A DNA stretch of 64,000 nucleotides, taken from assembly GCF_014197035.1 (NCBI RefSeq), contig NZ_JACIEU010000017.1:1-64000 (forward strand). Reading direction: 5' to 3'. Shown here piece by piece: positions 43,973-52,223 of the stretch (the stretch's first letter is position 1; each line of letters starts with the position of its first letter). The notes below the pieces were generated by a model. The model had not been told where the DNA came from. It saw nothing but the letters and a program-made list of their open reading frames with translations, and ran no database searches. Origin of the DNA: Sphingobium scionense (GTDB lineage Bacteria; Pseudomonadota; Alphaproteobacteria; Sphingomonadales; Sphingomonadaceae). The position numbers and the translations under genes are program-made.

Positions 43973-45361
43973 CTACTGTAGCACCATACGTAAATAACCG
44001 AACAGGCGATCATCATCGCTCATCGCCACGTTGAAGCGCATATGATCGCGCCAGCCGCCACTGGCGCTGAACACCGCACCCGGTGCAAGGACGATCTGCT
44101 TGGCCAACGCAGAGCGGGCGAGAGCGACCGCATCGACGCCATCCGGTAATCGTGCCCACAGAAAAATGCCCGCACCCGGTTCAGCCCAAGGCTCAATACC
44201 GAGGTCGCGCAGCCGCTTCGCCACGCGCGGCATGGCGCGGGCAAGGCGGGAGCGGACGGATTCAAGGTGCCTGCGATAACTTCCATCCGTCAGGACCGTG
44301 TGGAGCAAGCCTGCCGACAAGGGGCTACCAGCCATGGAGGTCGCGATGCGCAGATCGGCCAGTGCCTCGATCCAGTCGCCGCGCGCGGCAATGTTGCCGC
44401 ATCTCACGGCTGCGGACAGGGACTTGGAAAAGCTGCCGATCCGGATCACTCTTTCCAGCCCGTCGAAGGCGGCGAGGCGCGGAGCCGGGACATGCTCGAA
44501 ATCGGCGAAAATATCGTCCTCGACGATGACCATGTCATGGGCTTCGGCGATGCGGAGCAGCCGATGCGCCGCAGGTGCGGAAAGCATCGCACCCGTCGGA
44601 TTATGGACGGCCGAATTGGTCAGATACAGGCGCGGCCTGTGCGTGACGGCCACCTCCGCGAACGCGGCGAGATCGGGGCCGCTGGGCGTCATCGGCACAC
44701 CGATTACCTTGGCCCGATGCGCTCGCAGCAAGGCAAGGAAATTGAAGTAGCATGGATCATCGACCAGCACCGTGTCACCGGGCTGGAGAAGGAAGCGGCA
44801 GACCAGATCGAGCGCGTGGGTGCCGCTGTCGGTGAGAAGAATTTGGTCGGGCGAGGCCGCCACGCCCTGTTCGGCGAGGCGGCGAGCGAGCAGCGAGCGC
44901 AGCGCAGGTGAACCGAACGGCGAGGCATAGCTCGCGAGAGCGCCCGCATCCTTTGTACGCGCCATTGCGCGCATGGCCTTGCGCAGCGCCTCGCCTGCGA
45001 GCCAGTCATCCGGCAACCAGCCGCACCCCGGCATCCGTTCCGCGCGCCGTTCCCCCAGCGACTGACGGAGCATCCATAACGGATCGACCTCCCGCTCGGC
45101 GGTTTGCGTCAACCGTTCAAGCGTCAGCGGAGCCAGCGGAGCCGCGACATAAAAGCCCGATCCGGGCCGCGAGCGGATCATACCCTCGCTTGCAAGACGC
45201 TCATAAGCTTCGACCACGGTCGAGCGCGCGACGCTCATCGTGTCCGCCATCGCGCGGATGGATGGCAGCCGCGCGCCGGGCGTCAGCGTGCGGGCTTCGA
45301 TCCGGTCGCGAATATGGCGGACGATACGTCCTGTCCGCGTTTCATTGGGGTTTGCCGCCAC
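43973..45361 (-). CDS. MocR/PdxR-type GntR-aminotransferase transcriptional regulator
   Basis: This is a 462-residue fusion of a GntR winged helix (RIVRHIRDRIEARTLTPGARLPSIRAMADTMSVARSTVVEAYERL) and a fold-type I aminotransferase domain. The aminotransferase part has the PLP-binding lysine in RIGSFSKSLSAAVRCG and the aspartate in MVIVEDDIFADFE. Such proteins usually sense PLP or an amino-acid-like ligand and act as regulators rather than enzymes. It is divergent from phzF across 107 bp, so it most likely controls the phzF operon and itself. Confidence 0.9.
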   Translation of the reverse strand: MAANPNETRTGRIVRHIRDRIEARTLTPGARLPSIRAMADTMSVARSTVVEAYERLASEGMIRSRPGSGFYVAAPLAPLTLERLTQTAEREVDPLWMLRQSLGERRAERMPGCGWLPDDWLAGEALRKAMRAMARTKDAGALASYASPFGSPALRSLLARRLAEQGVAASPDQILLTDSGTHALDLVCRFLLQPGDTVLVDDPCYFNFLALLRAHRAKVIGVPMTPSGPDLAAFAEVAVTHRPRLYLTNSAVHNPTGAMLSAPAAHRLLRIAEAHDMVIVEDDIFADFEHVPAPRLAAFDGLERVIRIGSFSKSLSAAVRCGNIAARGDWIEALADLRIATSMAGSPLSAGLLHTVLTDGSYRRHLESVRSRLARAMPRVAKRLRDLGIEPWAEPGAGIFLWARLPDGVDAVALARSALAKQIVLAPGAVFSASGGWRDHMRFNVAMSDDDRLFGYLRMVLQ

Positions 45362-45391
45362 CGTCCTGCTTTCATGACCAGTACAGTTTGA

Positions 45392-45404
45392 CGATATCGT
45401 ATCG
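45392..45404. promoter_or_regulatory. CGATA-TCG-TATCG dyad in the MocR/phzF divergent spacer
   Basis: A perfect 5-bp inverted repeat around TCG lies 30 bp upstream of the MocR start, next to GACCAGTACAGTTTGAC, which holds ACTGT/ACTGG-like half-sites seen near MocR genes. It is a candidate operator for the MocR protein. Confidence 0.35.
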
Positions 45405-45468
45405 ATCCGTGCCTGTCGATGCCGGTGCCGCCAGTTAGAAAAGCCGTCTGCGCAACAGGAGTTACAGC

Positions 45469-46311
45469 GTGAACAATCCCTTCCACCTCGTCGACGTGTT
45501 CGGCGTCGACCCTTTTACCGGCAACCCAGTCGCCGTGCTGTCCGATGCCGAAGCTCTCTCGACCGAGGAGATGCAGGCCATCACCCGCTGGCTGAACCTG
45601 TCGGAGACTACCTTCCTTCTGCCGCCGACCGACCCTGGAGCGGACTACAGGGTGCGCATCTTCACGCTTGCGCATGAACTGACCTTCGCCGGACATCCGA
45701 CGCTGGGCAGCGCTCATGCTTGGATGGAGGCGGGCGGACAACCGAGGGATCGGAACATGATCGTGCAGGAATGCGGCGCAGGTCTGGTGAAGATCCGGAA
45801 CGACGGCGAACGCCTTGCCTTCGCTGCGCCGCCCCTGCTGCGCGGCGGCACTCCCACGGAAGCAGACATCGCCCGGGTGGCGGAGGTTTTGCGTATCGAG
45901 CGTGGCGCAATCATGGGTGCGACGTGGGCGGATAATGGTCCCGGCTGGATCGCGGTGATGCTGGAATCGGCCGATGCCGTGCTGGCGGTGGAACCGAAAA
46001 GGAATCAGAGCCAGCGAATCGATATCGGCATTCTCGGCCCCTATGCGGCAGGCGGTGACGCAGCATTCGAGGTCCGCGCCTTTTTCAGCGACGCCCATGG
46101 CGCGCTGATCGAGGACCCGGTGACGGGCAGCCTCAACGCCGCGCTCGGCCAATGGCTGTTCGCGAGCGGCCGCGTGAACGATGCCTACATTGCAGCACAA
46201 GGCACGCGGCTGGGAAGGAGCGGTCGCATCCACGTCGAACAGGATGATGCCGGACAGATATGGGTTGCCGGTGCCACCCGTACGCTCTTTAGCGGCCGGA
46301 GTGCCAGTTGA
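45469..46311 (+). CDS. PhzF-family isomerase
   Basis: This is a 280-residue protein of the PhzF/diaminopimelate-epimerase fold. Family motifs are FHLVDVFGVDPFTGNPVAVL at the N-terminus, the catalytic Glu in LNLSETTFLLPP, ELTFAGHPTLGSAHAW in the first domain and IEDPVTGSLNAALGQWL in the second. The start is a GTG at 45469. The substrate is unknown; relatives isomerise small aromatic or amino-acid-like compounds. It is the first gene of a plus-strand operon divergent from a MocR regulator and ends with a 1-bp overlap with the DJ-1/PfpI gene. Confidence 0.92.
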   Translation: MNNPFHLVDVFGVDPFTGNPVAVLSDAEALSTEEMQAITRWLNLSETTFLLPPTDPGADYRVRIFTLAHELTFAGHPTLGSAHAWMEAGGQPRDRNMIVQECGAGLVKIRNDGERLAFAAPPLLRGGTPTEADIARVAEVLRIERGAIMGATWADNGPGWIAVMLESADAVLAVEPKRNQSQRIDIGILGPYAAGGDAAFEVRAFFSDAHGALIEDPVTGSLNAALGQWLFASGRVNDAYIAAQGTRLGRSGRIHVEQDDAGQIWVAGATRTLFSGRSAS

Positions 46312-46994
46312 TGCAAATCGCGGTCCTGACCTTCGACGGCTTCAATGAACTCGATTCCTTCATTGGCGCTGCCATCCTCAACCGTCTCCGGCCGCGAGGC
46401 TGGCAGGCCCATATCACTGCCCCGTCAAAACAGGTCACGTCCATGAATGGCGTGACCGTGCAGCGCCAGCGCCCGCTTGAATTTGCCTGTGAGGCGGATG
46501 CAGTGTTGATCGGCAGCGGTATTCGGACGCGCGAGATTGCCGAGGACACCGCCTTGCTGGCTCGCCTGCAGCTCTATCCCACCCGTCAGCTGATCGCCGC
46601 GCAATGTTCCGGCACGTTGCTGTTGGCCAGGCTCGGTCTGATCGGCGACCTGCCGGCCTGCACCGACCTGACGACGAAGCCGTGTGTCGTGGAGGCGGGC
46701 GTCAACGTTATCGACGCGCCGTTCGCCGCTCATGGCAATGTCGCGACAGCGGGCGGCTGCCTTGCCGCGCCTTATCTCGCCGCGTGGATCATCGCGCGCG
46801 GCGCGTCGATCGACATCACGCACGAAGCGATGCATTATGTCGCTCCGGTGGGCGAGAAGAGCTTCTATGTCGATCATGCGCTGCGGGTGATCGAACCGGC
46901 CATATTGGCGGCAGCGCAGCACGAGACGGCCGGCGTCGGTTCAGGCGCTAGGATGCTCGACCCATTCGGCGCGGAAGAAGCGAGCCGATGGTAA
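46311..46994 (+). CDS. DJ-1/PfpI-family protein
   Basis: This is a 227-residue class I glutamine-amidotransferase-like protein. It opens MQIAVLTFDGFNELDSFIGAAIL. The nucleophile Cys lies in LIAAQCSGTLLLARLG (elbow AQCSG), followed by the helical segment VATAGGCLAAPYLAAWI. It could act as a thiol-dependent deglycase, isonitrile-hydratase-like enzyme or chaperone. It shares one base with the phzF stop and overlaps the GFA gene by 7 bp. Confidence 0.88.
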   Translation: MQIAVLTFDGFNELDSFIGAAILNRLRPRGWQAHITAPSKQVTSMNGVTVQRQRPLEFACEADAVLIGSGIRTREIAEDTALLARLQLYPTRQLIAAQCSGTLLLARLGLIGDLPACTDLTTKPCVVEAGVNVIDAPFAAHGNVATAGGCLAAPYLAAWIIARGASIDITHEAMHYVAPVGEKSFYVDHALRVIEPAILAAAQHETAGVGSGARMLDPFGAEEASRW

Positions 46995-47425
46995 GCCGTC
47001 ATCCCGGTTCCTGCCACTGCGGCGGGGTCCGCTTCACCCTAGACAGCGATCCGATCGAATTGACGACATGCGATTGCTCATTATGCGTGAAGCGCAACGC
47101 ATTGATGGTGAAAGTGCCCGAAGTAGCGCTGCATATCGAACAGGGAGAGCAACTGCTCTCGCTCTACGTATGGAACAGCGGCCGCGCGAAACATTATTTC
47201 TGCCGGCGTTGCGGCATCTACGTCTTCCACCGCAAGCGCGCGGCGCCCGATCACTTCGGGGTCAACATCTTCTGCCTCGACGGATTCGACGCGACCGCAC
47301 TTCCCGTCCGGGCCACCGAGGGCGCGGGGATGAACCTTGTCTGTGACGATCCGCGACCTGAATGGCCTGGCCCGCGAGTTCCGGCCATGCGATCAGAAAA
47401 GCCCGCTGTATCCCGTCGGTGCTAG
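46988..47425 (+). CDS. GFA/CENP-V domain zinc protein
   Basis: This 145-residue protein belongs to the glutathione-dependent formaldehyde-activating (GFA) family. Zinc-binding cysteines occur in GSCHCGGVRF, TCDCSLCVKRNA and YFCRRCGIYVFHRK. A glutathione-linked thiol-adduct role is known for relatives, but many GFA-fold proteins have other functions. It lies in the phzF-DJ-1 operon, possibly for detoxifying reactive aldehydes or isonitriles. Confidence 0.9.
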   Translation: MVSRHPGSCHCGGVRFTLDSDPIELTTCDCSLCVKRNALMVKVPEVALHIEQGEQLLSLYVWNSGRAKHYFCRRCGIYVFHRKRAAPDHFGVNIFCLDGFDATALPVRATEGAGMNLVCDDPRPEWPGPRVPAMRSEKPAVSRRC

Positions 47426-47465
47426 ACGCGATCATCCTTGCTTCCTTGCATCTACAGGAGCTTCC

Positions 47466-48026
47466 ATGTCCCCGACCGATCTTCTCGTGCCGACATATAC
47501 GCATATGTTGCAAACGCTCGCAGGATTGCTGGAAAAGGCGCGCCAGCAATCGTCGGAGTCAGAAGCCGAAGCGCTCCTTGCCCAACGCCTCGCGCCCGAC
47601 ATGCTCCCCCTGTCAGCGCAGGTGCGGTTCGCCTGTCTGCAGGCGCAGGAAGCCGTATTCCGCCTCAAAGGTCAACTATTGCCGCAAGCTCTGGAGCAAC
47701 TCGGACAGGAAGGGCATGCGGCCGGTGAAGAACCAGGATCGATGGTCGAAGCGCAAACCCGCATCGGTGACGCCCTATCGTTTCTCGGCAGCCTTGAGCC
47801 AGACGCTTTTGACGGAACCGAGGATAGGCGAGTGATCCTTGAACTGCCGGGCGGTCCAACGTTCGATATGACCGGCCAGGACTATGTCAGGGACTGGGCG
47901 CTGCCCCAATTCTATTTTCACGTCGTAACCGCTTACGCGATCCTCAGAAGCCGGGGGATCGAGATCGGCAAGGCCGACTATGTGCCGCATATGTTCAACT
48001 ATCTTCGTTCCCCGACCGCGGCGTGA
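47466..48026 (+). CDS. DUF1993 family protein
   Basis: This is a 186-residue soluble helical protein. Family-like segments are LLVPTYTHMLQTLAGLLEKA, VRFACLQAQEAVFRLKG and the C-terminal GPTFDMTGQDYVRDWALPQFYFHVVTAYAILRSRGIEIGKADYV. The fold is similar to DinB-like four-helix bundles with a possible metal site. The ATG at 47466 is chosen because the conserved N-terminus begins there. The stop overlaps the GTG of the next gene. Confidence 0.85.
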   Translation: MSPTDLLVPTYTHMLQTLAGLLEKARQQSSESEAEALLAQRLAPDMLPLSAQVRFACLQAQEAVFRLKGQLLPQALEQLGQEGHAAGEEPGSMVEAQTRIGDALSFLGSLEPDAFDGTEDRRVILELPGGPTFDMTGQDYVRDWALPQFYFHVVTAYAILRSRGIEIGKADYVPHMFNYLRSPTAA

Positions 48027-48622
48027 GGATACCGGTTCCCCGGCCGACAGTCGGCAAGAGCTTCGATCGATCCCCGGAACATGCGGATCACCTGTTCATC
48101 GTTACCGGAGGACCGGGATCGGGAAAGACCTCTCTCATCGAGGCTCTTGCTCTGGAGGGTTTCCGGCACACGCCGGAAGCAGGCCGCGCAATCATTCAGG
48201 ATCAGGTCACCATCGGCGGTAGCGCGCTTCCATGGATCGACCGACAGGCGTTCGCGGAACTGATGCTGACCTGGGATCTGAGATCCTATCGCGAGGCAAG
48301 CAGGCGGGCCGGACCTGTGCTGTGTGATCGGGGCATTCCGGACGTGTTAGGCTATCTGGCTTTGTGCGGACTTGATGCACCGGCCCACATATGCCGGGCT
48401 GCGGAGCTCTTCCGGTATAACCGTACCGTATTCATCGCCCCCCATTGGCCGGAGATTTTCATCCAGGATGCTGAACGAAAGCAAAGCATGGCGGAGGCGA
48501 GAGCAACGCATCAGGTGATGACAGAGACCTATGCTGCCTTGGAATATGATCTCGTGCCGCTACCCCTTGCCAGCGTTTCCGAGCGTGTATCGTTCGTTCG
48601 CCAGCACATCTCCACGCGCTGA
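48023..48622 (+). CDS. AAA-type NTPase/kinase-like protein
   Basis: This is a 199-residue P-loop protein. HLFIVTGGPGSGKTSLIEAL is the Walker A region, followed by EGFRHTPEAGRAIIQDQ and a downstream acidic motif in VLCDRGIPDVLGYL. This matches the small predicted-ATPase family (AAA_28) that resembles nucleoside kinases. It starts with GTG (GTGA overlap) right after the DUF1993 gene. Its substrate is unknown. Confidence 0.85.
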   Translation: MRIPVPRPTVGKSFDRSPEHADHLFIVTGGPGSGKTSLIEALALEGFRHTPEAGRAIIQDQVTIGGSALPWIDRQAFAELMLTWDLRSYREASRRAGPVLCDRGIPDVLGYLALCGLDAPAHICRAAELFRYNRTVFIAPHWPEIFIQDAERKQSMAEARATHQVMTETYAALEYDLVPLPLASVSERVSFVRQHISTR

Positions 48623-48659
48623 CCTTGCCGGCATAGGCTTCGACTGCCGTTGAGTATAT

Positions 48660-48674
48660 TGCAATTAATTCTCA
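48660..48674. promoter_or_regulatory. Candidate Fur-type iron box
   Basis: TGCAATTAATTCTCA (minus strand TGAGAATTAATTGCA) matches the 7-1-7 Fur pattern TGATAAT-N-ATTATCA at about 10 of 14 positions. It lies 10 bp before the ATG of the AraC-type regulator, where a repressor would block expression under iron sufficiency. Confidence 0.45.
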
Positions 48675-48683
48675 ATAGTATAC

Positions 48684-49580
48684 ATGACGCGTTGCAAGGG
48701 GTTTCACGACACTGTGCAAGCGGGTTCACTCACACCGACATTCTGGTCGTGCAATGCGGCGCGAGGGCTGTCGGTGGGCGCGGGTTCCCGCAGCTTCAGG
48801 GAAGAAGCCGAGGCGATCGAGAATTTGCGCCCGGGGATCAAGCTGGCTTTATTGCTCAAAGGGGCGATCGAAGTGGGAATTGCTGGTCAGACACACGCCA
48901 GCGAGTCCGGCCCGAGCGTGAACTTGTTTGTCAGCCGTCACGAATGGCAGCTTCACCATCGCTTCTCCAGCCTCAGCTCGCTGCAATATCTGACCCTGCA
49001 TCTGGACGCAGAGGCTGCCGACGAGTTGCTCGGTGATGCCGATGCTCTTCTGCCGGAGGGCATGGCCCATCATCGAGCGACGTGCCCCGTCGCGATGCAG
49101 GCTATTGCGGAGCAAATTCTGAACGCGCCCTATGTGGGCGTGGCCCGGAGGCTTCACCTGGCCGGCAAGGCGCTCGAACTGGCAGCACTGGCGCTCGACA
49201 CGCTGGCGCGACCATCCACCAACAGCTCGGTAAGTCTGGCAACGCCGCTCGAAGTCAGGCGGCTGCACGAATTACGCGATCGCCTGAACCGCGACCCCGC
49301 CAACATGCCGGGGCTGGATCGCCTGGCCCGCGACTGTGGCATGAACGTACGTCGGATGACGGCCGGGTTCCGGCGCCTCTTCGGTCAAAGCATCGGGGAA
49401 TATCTGCGCGAGGCTCGGCTGCGCGAGGCATGGCGGCTGCTCGAATCCGGGCTTAGCGTCACGCTGACGGCAGAACAGGTCGGCTATACGCTGCCGCATT
49501 TCACCACGGCCTTCCGACAGCGTTTCGGTATCCTGCCGAGCACCCTTAACCGTTCCGGTCTCGAGCCGCCCGGAATCTGA
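48684..49580 (+). CDS. AraC-family regulator (PchR-like, siderophore uptake)
   Basis: This is a 298-residue regulator. The N-terminal cupin-like sensor half has LRPGIKLALLLKGAIEV and LQYLTLHLDA. The C-terminal AraC domain has VRRLHELRDRLNRDPANMPGLDRLARDCGMNVRRMTAGFRRLFGQSIGEYLREARLREAWRLL and the second helix-turn-helix LTAEQVGYTLPHFTTAFRQRFG. Proteins of this layout next to siderophore receptors act as ligand-responsive activators, as PchR does for pyochelin. It sits 89 bp upstream of a TonB receptor. Confidence 0.88.
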   Translation: MTRCKGFHDTVQAGSLTPTFWSCNAARGLSVGAGSRSFREEAEAIENLRPGIKLALLLKGAIEVGIAGQTHASESGPSVNLFVSRHEWQLHHRFSSLSSLQYLTLHLDAEAADELLGDADALLPEGMAHHRATCPVAMQAIAEQILNAPYVGVARRLHLAGKALELAALALDTLARPSTNSSVSLATPLEVRRLHELRDRLNRDPANMPGLDRLARDCGMNVRRMTAGFRRLFGQSIGEYLREARLREAWRLLESGLSVTLTAEQVGYTLPHFTTAFRQRFGILPSTLNRSGLEPPGI

Positions 49581-49669
49581 AATTTCCGTCCGGCGATCGG
49601 AAAGACAGATCGCCACTCAGCTCCTATTCGCTCCGCTATTGCGAGTAATTAGCGAAGATCGGGCAAAGA

Positions 49670-51826
49670 GTGGATCGGAAGATTATCGTGCGATTGACCG
49701 CGGGCGTGGCTTGCCTCGCCATTGGCTGGGCCACCGCCGGAACCGCGCGGGCGGAAGAGACAGACTCGAAAACCGACGAGATCATCGTCACGGCCGCGTT
49801 CGCCGAAGGTGTGGGCGTGGGCACCAAGCTGCCTTTGACACTTTCCGAGACCCCGCAGACGATTAGCATCATTGATCGCGACCGGCTCGACGAACAGCGG
49901 CTTATCACGCTCGACGACGTGATGACCAATGCGCCCGGCGTTACCGTTCAGCCGGGCACGCGGTTGCGGACGGCATATTATTCGCGCGGCTTCGTCATCG
50001 ATACGTTGAACTTCGACGGCATTCCGACCTCGGGCTGGAACGAGGCGGTCAACACCGAGGACATGGCGATCTATGATCGCGTGGAGCTTCTGCGCGGCGC
50101 GAGCGGCCTTCTTCAGGGGACCGGCAACCCTTCGGGCACGATCAATCTCGTCCGCAAGCGCCCGGGCAGCGATTTCGCGGCGGAAGCGACGCTGAGCGCC
50201 GGAAGCTGGAACAATTATCGGGCGGAGGGCGACATCAGCGTTCCGCTGGTCGCATCCGGCGATCTGCGCGCTCGCCTTGTCGGCATCTTCGAGGATCGGG
50301 ACTATTTCTACGATGAAGGCCATCGGCGCAAATATCTCGCCTATGGCACAATCGAATGGAATCTCGCGCCGCGCACGGTGGTGGCCGCCACGATCAAATG
50401 GCAGGACGTCGCCGATGACGGCACGCTGATGGGTGTGCCGCGCTATACGGATGGCGGCGAACTTCCGATCCCGCGCTCGCGCTATCCCGGCGCGCCCTGG
50501 TCGAGCCGCAACTGGAACAATGTGCAGATGTTCGCGGAGCTACGCCATGAGTTCGGCGGCGACTGGGAAGCCAAGGTCGCCGTGAGCCGCATCTCCGGCG
50601 ACAGCGACATGACCTATGCCAGCGCGATGGGCGCGGTGGATCGTGCGACCGGCATGGGACCGATCCTTTATGGCGGGGCCTATGATTTCAGGAATCGCGA
50701 GACCGATCTCGACGGCTATGTCTCGGGCGGCTTCGACCTGCTCGGCCGTCGACACCAGATTTTGGCCGGGGCCAATTACTGGGACGGCCACACCAGGCAG
50801 ATTTCCTACAACCTGCCGGGGCTGATGCAGCCCGTCGACCTTTTCTCCGACACGCCCGTCACCACGCCGGAGCCGACGACGCAAAGCTGGGGCGGCGAGC
50901 AGACGACGGATACCACCCAATATGGCGGCTATGCGGTGCTTCGCCTGAGTCTCGCCGAGCCCCTGACGCTGATCGCGGGCGGGCGGCTCAGCTGGTGGCG
51001 TACGGAGACGGTTCGCCGCGCCACGATCGGCGGGCCGCAGACGCCCACCGGCAAATACCGGATCAACCGCGAGTTCACACCTTATGGCGGTCTCGTCTGG
51101 AAGGTGGGCGGCCCTTTCTCGCTTTATGCGAGCTATGCCTCGATCTTCACACCGCAGAACAACCTGACTTACGACGGCGAGGTGCTCGATCCGATGACCG
51201 GCAGCAATATCGAGGCCGGCATCAAGGGTGAATGGTTCGGCGGAAAACTCAACGCATCGCTCGCCGCCTTCCGTATCCGGCAGAACAACCGGGCACAGCT
51301 CGACCCCGATCATCCCTGCATGCCCGGATCGGTATGCGCCTATATCGCCGACGGCAAGGTGGAGAGCAAAGGCTTCGATGCCGAGGTCCAGGGCGACCTG
51401 ACAGAGGGCTGGTCCATCCAGGCCGGCTATACTTATGTCGACACCGAAAATCTGCGGGACCGCACCGCCACCGGCGTGCCCAGCGGTAACGAGGGCCAGC
51501 CGTTCTCCAGCTTCACGCCAAAACATATGGTGAAGCTGTGGACCCATTATCGACCGCCCGTGCTCGACGGAAAGCTCGGACTCGGCGCTGGGGTCAACTG
51601 GCAGAGCAGCTTCTACAGCCAGCAGGGCGCCGTTCGCATGACGCAGGGCAGCTATGCCGTGGTCAATTTGCGCGCCGATTATGCCATCACGCCACGGATC
51701 GACGTCGGGCTCAACGCCAACAACCTGTTCGACAAGCGCTATTTCGCGTCGATCGGCGGCACCAGCTGGAACAACTGGTATGGTGAGCCGCGCAGCGTCA
51801 TGGCCACGCTCCGCGCGCGCTACTGA
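49670..51826 (+). CDS. TonB-dependent siderophore receptor (FhuE/FptA-like)
   Basis: This is a 718-residue outer-membrane receptor with a signal peptide ending TAGTARAEE. The TonB box region is DEIIVTAAF. The plug has LSETPQTISIIDRDRLDEQ, YYSRGFVIDTLNFDGIP and YDRVELLRGASGLLQGTGNPSGTINLVRKRP, the strong signature of the FhuE/FpvA/FptA siderophore branch. The barrel ends NWYGEPRSVMATLRARY. The start is GTG at 49670. It is followed by a cupin, a PepSY protein and an FptX-like transporter, a typical ferric-siderophore uptake set. Confidence 0.93.
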   Translation: MDRKIIVRLTAGVACLAIGWATAGTARAEETDSKTDEIIVTAAFAEGVGVGTKLPLTLSETPQTISIIDRDRLDEQRLITLDDVMTNAPGVTVQPGTRLRTAYYSRGFVIDTLNFDGIPTSGWNEAVNTEDMAIYDRVELLRGASGLLQGTGNPSGTINLVRKRPGSDFAAEATLSAGSWNNYRAEGDISVPLVASGDLRARLVGIFEDRDYFYDEGHRRKYLAYGTIEWNLAPRTVVAATIKWQDVADDGTLMGVPRYTDGGELPIPRSRYPGAPWSSRNWNNVQMFAELRHEFGGDWEAKVAVSRISGDSDMTYASAMGAVDRATGMGPILYGGAYDFRNRETDLDGYVSGGFDLLGRRHQILAGANYWDGHTRQISYNLPGLMQPVDLFSDTPVTTPEPTTQSWGGEQTTDTTQYGGYAVLRLSLAEPLTLIAGGRLSWWRTETVRRATIGGPQTPTGKYRINREFTPYGGLVWKVGGPFSLYASYASIFTPQNNLTYDGEVLDPMTGSNIEAGIKGEWFGGKLNASLAAFRIRQNNRAQLDPDHPCMPGSVCAYIADGKVESKGFDAEVQGDLTEGWSIQAGYTYVDTENLRDRTATGVPSGNEGQPFSSFTPKHMVKLWTHYRPPVLDGKLGLGAGVNWQSSFYSQQGAVRMTQGSYAVVNLRADYAITPRIDVGLNANNLFDKRYFASIGGTSWNNWYGEPRSVMATLRARY

Positions 51827-51827
51827 C

Positions 51828-52223
51828 ATGGGCGTCACCCTGTTCGATCCGCTGGGCACGCTCGTCCGGCTCGATGTCGACGGCCGTGCCGATGCCTTGC
51901 CGCGCTCGCCGGACGCCTGGCGGCAGGTCAATCGGGCGAAAGCCTCGCGCGTTCTGGGCATGAGCGAACCGAAACGGCCCGAGGACCTGCATCCGGACAA
52001 CTGGGAAATGCATCCCGACGGCGACGAGATCCTGCATCTCGTCGAAGGCGATATCGATCTCGTCGTCGAGGATGAAAGCGGCGAAATCCTGCTGCCGCTC
52101 GCGCGCGGACAGAGCTGCGTGGTCGAGCGTGGGACCTGGCACCGCCTCCTGCTGCGCGCGCCCTCACGGCTGATGTTCCTGACCCCGGCCGGCGGCACGC
52201 GCATGCGTCCGCATGAAGTATGA
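51828..52223 (+). CDS. Cupin-domain protein in siderophore cluster
   Basis: This is a 131-residue small soluble protein with a cupin barrel. WEMHPDGDEILHLVEGDIDLVVEDE and RGQSCVVERGTWHRLLL supply the two cupin motifs with likely metal ligands (His, Glu, His). It begins just after the receptor stop and overlaps the PepSY gene by 4 bp. It may release or modify iron-siderophore, or act as a ligand sensor; no specific enzyme family is recognised. Confidence 0.82.
   Translation: MGVTLFDPLGTLVRLDVDGRADALPRSPDAWRQVNRAKASRVLGMSEPKRPEDLHPDNWEMHPDGDEILHLVEGDIDLVVEDESGEILLPLARGQSCVVERGTWHRLLLRAPSRLMFLTPAGGTRMRPHEV

Noticed and set aside
49623..49660. Possible second iron box before the FhuE-like receptor
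   Set aside because: The AT-rich core TAATTA is flanked by half-sites that are not symmetrical and match Fur poorly.
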